64,000 nt of DNA from the NCBI GenBank assembly GCA_024345305.1, contig BRON01000010.1:930001-994000 (forward strand). Reading direction: 5' to 3'. Source of the stretch: Mrakia gelida. Taxonomy: Eukaryota > Basidiomycota > Tremellomycetes > Cystofilobasidiales > Mrakiaceae. This document shows positions 55,772 through 64,000 of the stretch, piece by piece. Position numbers and translations under genes: made by a program. Position 1 is the stretch's first letter; every line of letters begins with the position of its first letter. A model generated the notes under the pieces. The model was not told where the DNA came from. It saw only the letters and a program-made list of their open reading frames with translations, and did no database searches.

Positions 55772-57143
55772 TCAGGTTTGGACTCTCGAGGTAGCTGTAG
55801 AGAGATGACGCGTGTTAGGTGATACACCGAGAAGATGCTGACCTGGAGACTCGAGCGGAGAAGTGAGGGGAGTGTCGAAGAGGTCGGAGATGGTGTGAAG
55901 AATCGAGGAGAAGCGGACGCGGAGGTCGACGACTGCCCTCCGACGGTCGAGGAGGCCAGGGTGTTTTGCCACCTCGAAGGTGGTGAAGAGGAAGGTATGG
56001 AGGTGGAGGGACGGGATTCTGAGGTCTTCGAGAGAGGTTTTGATGAGGAGGAAGCGCTCGATTTGAGGGAGGGAGGAGGATGGGAGGGTGAGCTCGGGGC
56101 GAGGGAGAGGTATCCGAGAGAACTTGTTGAAAGTGAAGAGGAAGAGTTCGAGGCCAGCGTCCGAGGTGTCGAAGACTGATAAGTATGCGTAGAGGACGAA
56201 AGGCGGTAGGAGATGGGGCGGAGGAGAGAGGGAGGGTTGAGAAGAGGAAGGACGGGAAATGAGCTTTCTCGACTTTGGTTGCTTCTCGAGCTCCGTTTTT
56301 TCTTCCACCCAGGCCCTTGAGCCAAACCAAAGCCGGACTCACAGTCTTCCACTCCTCTCCCATCACCGAATCACCAGCAGTCGCTTCCGAACCAGCTACA
56401 CTAAGGCGAGGAGCTCCCTCCCTCCGCCCGTCCTCGTTCGTCCGAGCTGAAGAAGGAGGAGCGTCGGTGTTCGAGTCGACCGTAGGATCCAACGGTGAGC
56501 TTGATTCCAGGTTGTTGGGTACCGTTGGATGCGGGCTTGAAGTCTGATTCAGAGGGCATAAAGAAAAGTTGCGGAAAAGAGAAGGAAGGACGGTTGGTGA
56601 GCACGAGAGGACGGATGGGAAGACGAAGGAAGAAAAGTGAGGTCGCTTTCTATCCGTACGAGCCGACGTCGAGATCAAACGGAAAAGAACAAAACTCACC
56701 TCGATGGAGGGTTGAGAATCTGAACTCGATTCCGAAGGTTGTACTGGAGCTCCGGAAGGTGGGTCCAGTTGATGATTGGCCGACGAGGACGAGCCGGAGG
56801 AGAGGGAGGATGGGAAGGTCGAAGGTGAAGAAGGGAGTCTGTTCGAGTCCTCTGCTGTTGCCGAGGCAGATTCCCCTAAACGAGTCGAGTCCCCAGCATC
56901 GAGCGAGCTCGAACCGGGTCGTTGGTGGGTTGTTGGAGGCGGTGGAGGTGAGGAAAGATCGACAGGATTGAGGAAGGAGGAGGACGAAGGAGGAGAGTCC
57001 GATTTTGAGAGGGAGGACTCGACGAGGAAGCCAGCCTCGGAAGACTGAGCTCGTCGAGGATCGAAAAAGGGTCCGGTTGGGATGTACCTCTGTCTTATCG
57101 ACCTGGACAGAGGAGAAGCTAGGGATCGCAACCGAAGGGCCAT
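55772..57143 (-). CDS. Unknown protein with a probable mitochondrial presequence
   Basis: I do not recognise the family. The start at 57143 gives MALRLRSLASPLSRSIRQRY, IPTGPFFDPRRAQSSEAGFL, an Arg-rich, acid-free start typical of mitochondrial import. A long Ser/Pro-rich part follows. After an intron near 56290 a folded-looking helical segment appears: LLPPFVLYAYLSVFDTSDAG, LELFLFTFNKFSRIPLPRPE, QIERFLLIKTSLEDLRIPSL, HLHTFLFTTFEVAKHPGLLD, RRRAVVDLRVRFSSILHTIS and DLFDTPLTSPLES. The end is TSRVQT-TGA at 55772-55774 after a 48-nt intron with a CTAAC branch. The acceptor of the intron near 56290 is uncertain (several AG choices in a row). It lies directly upstream of the RRM gene on the same strand. 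Confidence 0.6.
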
Positions 57144-57613
57144 GCTCGTTGGAAGGCAGCCGCAACAAAGGACAGGATCACCTTCCGACTTGTCGAGCTC
57201 GCGCACTTTCGAAAAACTCGTTCCCTTGGAGACCGCTTTCAAGAACCCGTGAAGGTTTTCCTTGCGAGACACTGGAGCTGGAGCTGAAAGAAGCATCAGA
57301 TGGGTATCAAAAGGGCCGAAGGAAGTTATGCGAGATGGGGGCCGAAAGTAGAGAAGACATGAAGGAAAAAGGGAGACGAGCGAATCGCGACGACGCGCCC
57401 AACGTCCCCTCCGACGAATCAAACGAACGAAGAACAAAGCAAAACAGCAACGAAAGCGAAGAGTGCCGAAGATCGAAAAACGTGAGAGTGTGTCTCGACC
57501 GTAGCAAAAACACTAGAAGTACAACAAAAAAGAACGAAAACAGCCTCGACTCAACTCAACTCAACTCCCCTCCCCTCCCCTCCCTCCTCCCTTCTCCCTC
57601 CTCCCTGCTCCGT
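57144..57613. other. Intergenic region between two minus-strand genes
   Basis: A-rich in the middle (AACAAAAAAG near 57520) and CT-rich near the stop of the Pro-rich gene, with a CTCAACTCAACTCAACTCC repeat. No coding bias is seen. Confidence 0.4.
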
Positions 57614-59864
57614 TCAAATCCCACTCAACACCCCCCCATCCTTAGGCAACACTCCCGCATCCAAGCAAAGCCTCAAGATCCTTCCCAGGAAAGTCGAAGG
57701 GTCCGTCTCGGCGTGAACGTTGAGGAAGTTCTCCTGGTCTCGAGGGCAGATCACGTATCCCCCAGGGAGGGTGTAAGGAAGTCCGACGTCGATGCAGGCG
57801 TGGGCGTTGGGTTGACTGCGAGGACGAACGGAAGCGAGGCGAGAGGAGAAGAGGAGAGGGGAGGAGAGAGAAGGAGGGAGAGAAGAGTCAGGGTTGAAAG
57901 GAGCGAGCGAGGGAAAGAGCGACGATGCCGACTCACGCCTCAAGTTCCGCATGAGCATCAATGGGGGAGAGGACCGATTTGGGGCAGGGGATGACTCCGA
58001 AAGGGCAGATTCCGAGAGGGGAGAGAACAGTGGGCTCGGGGACCTACAGCACGAACGCGAAACCACCCAAAAACAAGTCAGCGAGACGCGTCGAACCTCA
58101 ACTCGACTCAACTCAGCTCGAACGAAACGAAACGAAACACTCACATTGAGGACAGGAAGATGAAGAGGTTCAAACGTTCCATCCAAGTTCAAAAGAGGCA
58201 GATCCCCAAGTCCTCCACCGTTCCCACCATCGAGAGGAGGAGGCAATCCCGCGTTGTTCTTCTGAGGAGTAGGGAAGTGTCCACCGTCGTCGTCGGGGTT
58301 GCTCTCAGCGGGAGGAGGAGTCTGCTCATCGGCGGGAGGGGGAGGAGCGTCGTTCTGCTGAGCTGGAGGAGGAGTGTTGGATCCATCGGCGGGAGCGGGA
58401 GTGTCTTCGGTAGCGGGAGGAGGAGGCGAGTCGGCAGGAGGAGCGTCGGCGGGAGGAGGAGCAGCGTCGGATCCTTCGTCCTTTGAGTCGCTGGTGTCGG
58501 CGGGAGGAGGAGGAGGAGGAGCTTCCTCAGCGGGAGGAGGAGTGTTGTCGGCGTTGGCGTTTCCATCGTCGGCGGGAGCAGGAGCGACAGCGTCGTCGGC
58601 GGGAGGAGGAGGAGCGTCGTTGTTGTTGTCCTCAGGAGCGGGCTCGGGAGCGTTGTTCTGCTGAGCGGGAGGAGGAGGAGGAGGGTTGTTGGATCCGTCG
58701 GAGGGAGCGGGGGTGTCCTCGGCGGCGGGAGTAGGAGGAGATCCAGAGTCTTCGGCGGGAGGAGGAGACGCGTTGTTCTTCTGAGGAGTGAGGTGGAAGG
58801 GATCGTCGAGGGGAGGAGGGAGACCAGAACCTCCAGCGGGATCCTGGAAGAGAAGAAGAAAAGAGAGGTCGAAGTTCAATCAAAGGCTCGAGGAAGAGAG
58901 GAAGAGAAGGGGAGGAGGAGGGAGAAAGAACGAACGTGAGGGTTGAGGTTGGCGGTCAATCCGTCGACGGGGGTGATGGAGAGCGAGGGAGCTCCTCCAG
59001 GAGTGTAGACTATACAACGAGTCGAAAAGGAGGACGAGGTTAGCTGTAAGGCTCGCCGATGATGAGAAACAGAAGAGAGAACGAAGAGAAAACGAACCAT
59101 TGACGACCGTTCCATCCCCATCCCCTCCGACTCCCGGAACAGCGATGTTCTTGAGAGGGTTCCCTCCGAAGACCTTTCCGAGATCAGGCAATCCAGGAAC
59201 TCCACCATCGGGAAGTCCAGGCATTCCAGGAAGGCCAGGAGCTCCACCGAGAGGTCCATCTCCGAGCTTGATGTTGCCGACTGAAGCAAAGAAGAAGAGG
59301 AAAACGAGACGCGACGAAGGTCAGCGAGGGAAGACGAGGAACGAAGAAGGGATGGACGAACTGTTGTCGAGGTTGACGTTGAAAAGAGCGGCGTTGGCGT
59401 TGGGGGTTCCGTCGGCGTTGGTGCATTCGGCACAGTCGGGGGAGAAGATCTGCGAACGAGCGAGCGAGGGAGCGACGGAAGTCAGCGAGATAGTTTCGAC
59501 TACGAGCGACGACGAAAGAAGATGAGGACCTACATCGAGGTTACCGAAGTTCTCTCCAGTAACAGCGAGAGGTCCTCCAGTAGGAGCAGTGTCGGCGACG
59601 ACCTAGCGGACGGAAGAAAACAACGAGACAAGATCAGCTTCGTTTCGTTCTGGACCAACCTCCCTCCCTCCGGCCAACAACAACACGAAGAAGACTCACC
59701 GAAGGTCCTTCCTGATCGGGAGGGCAAGGAGGCTCCGATCCAACCTTAGCGTTTCCTGTTCCCTCGGTGAACAATCCAACGAGGTCTCGTTCTCCCAGAA
59801 CAGGGACGGCTCGAGCTGAACCGAGGGTGACGAGGGTGAGAGCGAAGAGAGGAGTGAGATGCAT
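57614..59864 (-). CDS. Secreted Pro/Ala/Asn-rich repeat protein
   Basis: The start at 59864 gives a signal peptide (MHLTPLFALTLVTLGSARAV, PVLGERD). Spliced exons carry small Cys motifs (EPPCPPDQEG; IFSPDCAECTNADGTPNA) and a Gly/Pro region of collagen-like look (GGAPGLPGMPGLPDGGVPGL). Then comes one long exon with imperfect repeats of PPPAD / PPAEDTPAPSDGSN / PPPAQQNNAP type, bounded on both sides by HxTPQKNNA-like units (FHLTPQKNNASPPPAEDS and HFPTPQKNNAGLPPPLDG). The C-terminal part has ICPFGVIPCPKS, AHACIDVGLPYTLPGGYVIC and LGRILRLCLDAGVLPKDGGV with several cysteines. No enzyme motif. It looks like a wall or matrix protein. The repeat block (58240-58800) is GC-rich with GGAGGAGGAG on the plus strand. 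Confidence 0.82.
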
Positions 59865-60543
59865 CGCCTAGAAGTAAACGACGGTTGCTGAGGTATCGAA
59901 GGAGTGTGTGTGTATGTGTTGACCGAGCTGAAGTGGAGCTGAAGGAGAAGAGAAGGGAGGGGGAGGAGGGTTATCGGCGGGAGGATGTGGTTGAGAGAGA
60001 GAAGAAGGAGGGAGGGACGAAATCGAGTTGGCTTGTTTTGGGTCGTTGTTTGCTGCTTTTAGAATTACTCTTGGAGAGGACTAGGCGGGTTCGGTTTGGA
60101 TGAATCGAGATTAATCGTCAGTTGCGTAGCGAAGGGAGGGGGAGGCGCGTCGGAGGGAGGCGAGAAGGAGGATCAAAACATTCCCTCGGAGAGTCGAGAG
60201 AGAGCCGATAAGCCTTCCGTCCCTGTTCCAGGACGGACCTGGCGATGATATGCTGAGATCGGAAAGGAGAGCGACGTCAGAGGTCGATAAAGGGATGGGA
60301 ACGTGAGGGAGAAGAGATAAGAAGGAGCTCACCTTTCGTGTTACTCGCGACGACGCGCTCGCCCCTTTCGGCAGGTTCTGAGAGGCACTCTCGCGTCCCT
60401 CTCAATCCCATCTCTCGTCGAGGACAGTTGGTTTCGTCAAAAGAGATCAATCGAAATCGTAACACACCAGCAGAACCACATCTCCCTCCTCTCCTCTCTT
60501 CCTCTTCTTCCGCACACGCCACGCCCGTCCCACCTCATTCCGA
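59865..60543. other. Intergenic region upstream of the Pro-rich protein gene
   Basis: This 679-bp stretch holds the promoter side of the Pro-rich gene and the 3' flank of the membrane-protein gene. A GTGTGTGTATGTG stretch lies near 59905. No gene is seen. Confidence 0.4.
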
Positions 60544-62340
60544 TCAAGCAGGAGCAGCACCGTTGGCAGGAGGAGCGCTCGTGTGGTGGTGACCAGCTCC
60601 TCCAGCGATAGCGAGCCTCTCCTCGTCCTCGGTTCGAGCGACGATGGCGTCCTCCTCGAGACGAATTCGACCGTCGCGGGTCTTGATTCGGTGGAGAGCG
60701 AGGGCTGAGAGGTAGACGAGAGGCTGGAAGATGAGGTAAGGAAATATCAGACAGAGGTCTCATCGTTATGCGAAGGAGGGGGAAGCTGGAGAAGACTCAC
60801 GTAGAGAGCGAGGAAAACGATGATCGTCGCGACGACGGTGGTTGGTTTTGGGCGCTTGAGGAGGAGGGCGACGAGGAGGTAGACAGCCGAGATAGCCCAG
60901 ACTGCGAAAATGGATATATCAAGGGCGATCAGCTCAGCTGCTCGTTCGAGCAAGAGATAGGTGCAGCTGAGAAGCCGAGAGCTGCACGACACGCGTCGTC
61001 GTCCACTCACCGAGGTCTCGCTTGAAGAACACGACCAAGAGACCAACGAAGTTCACAACCGCAATGGAAGCACAAGCCTGGAGAGCGTACTTCGCGTACC
61101 GGCTTTGAGGAGAAAGGTAGCAAGGGTCAGCTCGAAACGAATCGGACGCGTCAAGAGATCGAAGGCGAAGAAGACTCACGCCTCGTCTCGAGCCTCCCAT
61201 CCAAGGACGATGAATCCGTTATCGATGATGTCCACGGACCAGATGACGACGAGCATAAGACGCATTGGCACGCTGTGAGACGAACGCGAACGAGCGGTCA
61301 GCGAGGAAGGGCGGGAAAGGTCGAGGAATTGAGACAACGAACTGGATGAAGATCCAGTCGAGAGGCTTGTGAGGGTGAGCGTGCCAGTGGAGAGTGAGGT
61401 AGATGGAGGCCCTGTAGAAGCGACGAAGGAGAGAGGTGAGCCAGGCGAGGGAAGCGAAGCAGAAGATCGGAGGCGGCGATGGAAGGACGAACAGGTTAAG
61501 GACGTTGAGGAGGAGAAGGACCTCAGCAACGAGGAACGACCAGCTGAACTGCATGGTGAAGAAGACGGCCCATCCGGCCACTACGAGCAAAAACAGCACA
61601 AGTTTGAGTCAGCTCCATCGAGAGGGAAGCGAGAAGGAAGGAGGAAGCAAGATCTCGACGCTTCATCTCGTTCGCTCCAGTCTTGTCATCTGGCTTTGGA
61701 CTCACTCAACCAGTTCGCGATGGAAAACCTGATCCCGATTCCTCGGATGAGCGTATCCTTAGTCTCCTCAGAGCGAGCCATGATGAGGATCAAGCAGAGT
61801 CCAATCTGAAGTGCATAGACGACGAGCTGGAAACCGAGGAGGAAGATCGCAGGTCAGCTCTTAATCTCCTCCCTCCCGTGTCGAACAGATACCCGCTGGT
61901 CTCGTCGTAGAGCACCATGAGTGCTCGCACTCGTCCAGCCAGACTCGAGTAGAGCGAGCGAGGTCGAAACAACAGGGCTGAAGGGAGGGAGAGGAAGGAA
62001 GGAGATGAACCAACTCACCCAGTACCCTCCAATGAACAAGCTCAACGGTGTGACCAAAGTAGGATGACTTCTTGATATATCCGCTGGAGGACAACCAGGA
62101 CAGGCAACAGGAGGTTCAAGCTCAATCCGATCGCTCCACTCTTTGAACTGTCCCAAACCACCAAGGAGAAGAGGGGATGAGAGAAGTGAACGAACCTAGG
62201 GAGGGTTTGATGAACAGAGAACAAACGAGGTTGGCTCCAATCGAAACGAGGAGGGAGAGAGGAGAGACGATCTGCAGTCGGACGAGAGCGAAGGTGGATC
62301 GAAGCTCCGCTTGAGTTTGGGGGAGGTCGTAGGAGGACAT
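60544..62340 (-). CDS. Polytopic membrane protein, possibly the fungal DUF1774 family
   Basis: Spliced exons give about eight hydrophobic segments: ALVRLQIVSPLSLLVSIGAN with LVCSLFIKP, TLVTPLSLFIGGYW, VVYALQIGLCLILIMARSEE, GWAVFFTMQFSWSFLVAEVL, LLLNVLNLFVLPSPPPIFCF, MRLMLVVIWSVDIIDNGFIV, ASIAVVNFVGLLVVFFKRDL, AISAVYLLVALLLKRPKPTT and VVATIIVFLALY. The cytoplasmic-looking tail is RIKTRDGRIRLEEDAIVART, then a short His/Ala/Gly-rich end (GGAGHHHTSAPPANG). The size and the WHAHP segment in the middle loop resemble fungal proteins annotated DUF1774; I hold that only as a likely match. The start at 62340 is preceded by CTGCAG, so an upstream untranslated exon (donor near 62448) is likely. The transport role, if any, is unknown. 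Confidence 0.72.
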
Positions 62341-62904
62341 CTGCAGAGAGGAGGGGAGGGAAGGAAGGAGGGGGGTGATGAGCTTGGGGGGGATTCGTTT
62401 TGGACTCGAGGAGAGCTGATGTGGGTAGGGAGGGAGGGACGAGGTGCTCACGTCGAAGGATGGGAGAGAAAGCTAGGAGTGGAGGTGTGAAACAACCCAA
62501 AAGGAGGGGAGCTGTGGATGGAGGAAAGGGACGGGTGAAGGAGGAGGGTCGGAAGCAGGCCTGAGATTGGAGGGCTGCTGCGATCGAAGTGACATCACCG
62601 AGGGAGTTTTTTCTCGTCCTCTTCCGAAGGTCTCTTTCGACGCGTCGGGTTTCAAGGGTAAGGTTCGCGAAGAACACCGTCGAAGTCGCCGCGAGAAATC
62701 TACAGAACGAGACCGCGTCGCGTCCGCTCTCCTCGACTGCTTACCTCCAACCATGCCTCCCAGCTGGCTCTCGGTCGTCTCGAGACACAGGAATTCTCCC
62801 AGCCCACTCCTCTCGATCTCGATTAATTCATCAAAGAAATCCCGGTAAAAAAGCTAAGCTCGTCTCGTCTCGTCCTCGTCTCCCAAACACCTCCTCAACC
62901 CAAG
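62341..62904. other. Intergenic region between membrane-protein gene and MAK16
   Basis: It probably includes a 5' untranslated exon and intron of the membrane-protein gene (donor gtgagcacc near 62448, acceptor at 62341). No independent gene is seen. Confidence 0.45.
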
Positions 62905-64000
62905 CTACCAATTGCTAAGCATATCCTTAGTCATCGGCTCCGTCTCCATCTCCTGCTCGTACTCGATCTCCACCCTAGGTCCAGCACCACCCTTCTTGGC
63001 CTTCTTCGGAGGAGCAGCCGCCGACTTCTTCGACGGGGGAGGCGCGACGGCCTTTCGCTTTCCTTTGGGATCCGAGGGCTGTGGAGGCTCGTCTGCTGCT
63101 GATCCTTCCTCGGCGTCGTCGTCCTCCTCGGATCCTTCCTCGGACTCGGAACCGTACTGTGAAGACGAAAGGCGAAGCGGGAGGAGGTCAGTAAAGGAAG
63201 GGAGGGAGGCCGGAGGGAGGGAGCGACGCGTGGGACGATACGCGAAACCAAACGCAAAGACAAAGAAACTCACCTCCTCTCCCTCCTCCCCACTCCAATC
63301 CTCCAAATCACTCATCTCCTCCTCAAGATCACTATCATCCTCCACAAACTCCCTCGTCCCCCCCTCCTCATCATCCTCATCCCACTCCTCTCCTTCCATC
63401 TCCTCCTCGTCCTCCTCCCCACTATCCTCCTCCTCCAACTCCTCCATCCCAACCTCGTCGCCCAGCCTCTCTCGCTCCAACACAGCTCGCCAGACATCTT
63501 CGTTGACGTTGAGAGGGGCGTCTCCGTAGGCTTTGGACTTGAGTCGAGCGAGAAGTTCGGTTTCGATGGAACGTTCGAGTTTGGCGGCGGAGAGGGCTTT
63601 GACCTCTCGAGCTCGGTCTCGGCGGTCGAGCTTCTTTTTGATTCCGACGAGGGTGGGTCTGAGAGGTGGGAGGGGTAGAGAGGGAAGAGGTGGAAGAAGG
63701 ACGCGAGAAGTCAGCGACGAGGCACGACGCGAAGGGTTCGAACGAATGGAGAGGGAGGCAAAGAGCTCGTTTTGAGACTCGAGCTCGACGAAAAAGAGAG
63801 AGAAGGGGAGTAGAACCTACTGTTGAGTAGTAGCCATCTTTCTCATCTTGATCAGGTACTGAGTGATCTTGGTGACCCTCTGTTTGCACTTGTGGATCGT
63901 GAAGTTCGGCCAGTAAATGAGCTCGGCCTCGATCTGTAGTAGTACAAAACGTACACAAGAATCCCAACGCGTTGATGTCAGTTCTAGCTCCGTGAGAAGA
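62905..64000 (-). CDS. MAK16: 60S ribosome biogenesis factor Mak16, partial at 5' end
   Basis: Mak16 is a nucleolar factor required for 60S subunit assembly. The visible exons read [78 protein letters not shown] and [20 protein letters not shown], which match the Mak16 middle part. They are followed by the expected acidic tail ([67 protein letters not shown]) and a basic end ([20 protein letters not shown]), to NW-TAG at 62905-62907. The leftmost bases of this exon set (63940-64000) are an intron with a CTGAC branch and a CTACAG end. The conserved N-terminal part (FCRNEYNVTG region) therefore lies beyond the window. Confidence 0.95.

Noticed and set aside
58160..58734. Gly/Ser- and Arg/Glu-rich plus-strand frames over the Pro-rich repeat block
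   Set aside because: They are mirror images of the repeat on the minus strand, which has the signal peptide and splice sites.

Overview
The window is nuclear DNA from a fungus, almost certainly a basidiomycete yeast-like or dimorphic species. My best guess is Pucciniomycotina/Microbotryomycetes; that placement is inference. Genes are packed head to tail on both strands and are cut by many short introns, mostly about 50-150 nt. The introns share GTNNGT donors, a CTGAC or CTGAT branch site (often GCTGAC) and CAG acceptors. Coding sequence is rich in C or G at third positions and flanks are rich in CT or GA tracts. Because of the introns most proteins are visible only as short open fragments, so the gene models here were assembled by splicing exons by eye.

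Layout. 0-12.5 kb: exosome subunit RRP4 (-, runs off the left edge), cytochrome c1 CYT1 (+), an F-box gene with an apparent frameshift (-), a degenerate copy of a small 'DGSYYY' protein gene (-), a secreted glutaminyl cyclase (-), RNA polymerase subunit RPB12 (+) and an unknown gene (-). 12.9-24 kb: a long low-complexity protein carrying a catalytically degenerate DEAD-box core (+), two more DGSYYY genes (+, one broken and one intact), a MYND-finger protein (+) and the GID ubiquitin-ligase subunit RMD5 (-). 24-36 kb: a cell-wall/secretome block of three GH128-type beta-1,3-glucanase-like genes and a GPI-type kelch-like protein. 38-52 kb: a BTB/POZ protein (+), a mitochondrial poly(A)-polymerase-like protein lacking its catalytic aspartates (-), TIF6/eIF6 (-), a GPI-type cupredoxin (-), a Cys-rich F-box-like protein (-) and NBP35 (+). 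52-64 kb: a multi-RRM-like protein (-), an unknown mitochondrial-looking protein (-), a secreted Pro-rich protein (-), a polytopic membrane protein (-) and ribosome-biogenesis factor MAK16 (-, runs off the right edge).

The core genes cover RNA decay (RRP4), transcription (RPB12), 60S ribosome assembly (TIF6, MAK16), respiration (CYT1) and cytosolic Fe-S assembly (NBP35). The accessory material is secreted or wall-linked (three GH128, kelch-like, cupredoxin, Pro-rich protein, glutaminyl cyclase). I see no bacterial-style operon, CRISPR array, transposon or rRNA, and no tRNA I could support.

The most striking signals concern gene structure. RPB12 needs a 2-nt exon to restore its invariant C-terminus. 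One GH128 gene has two consecutive 6-nt exons. Two GH128 paralogs share a 10-nt exon, and TIF6 has an 8-nt exon. There are also two apparent pseudoenzymes (DEAD-box-like and poly(A)-polymerase-like) and a small gene family with one intact and two decayed members.
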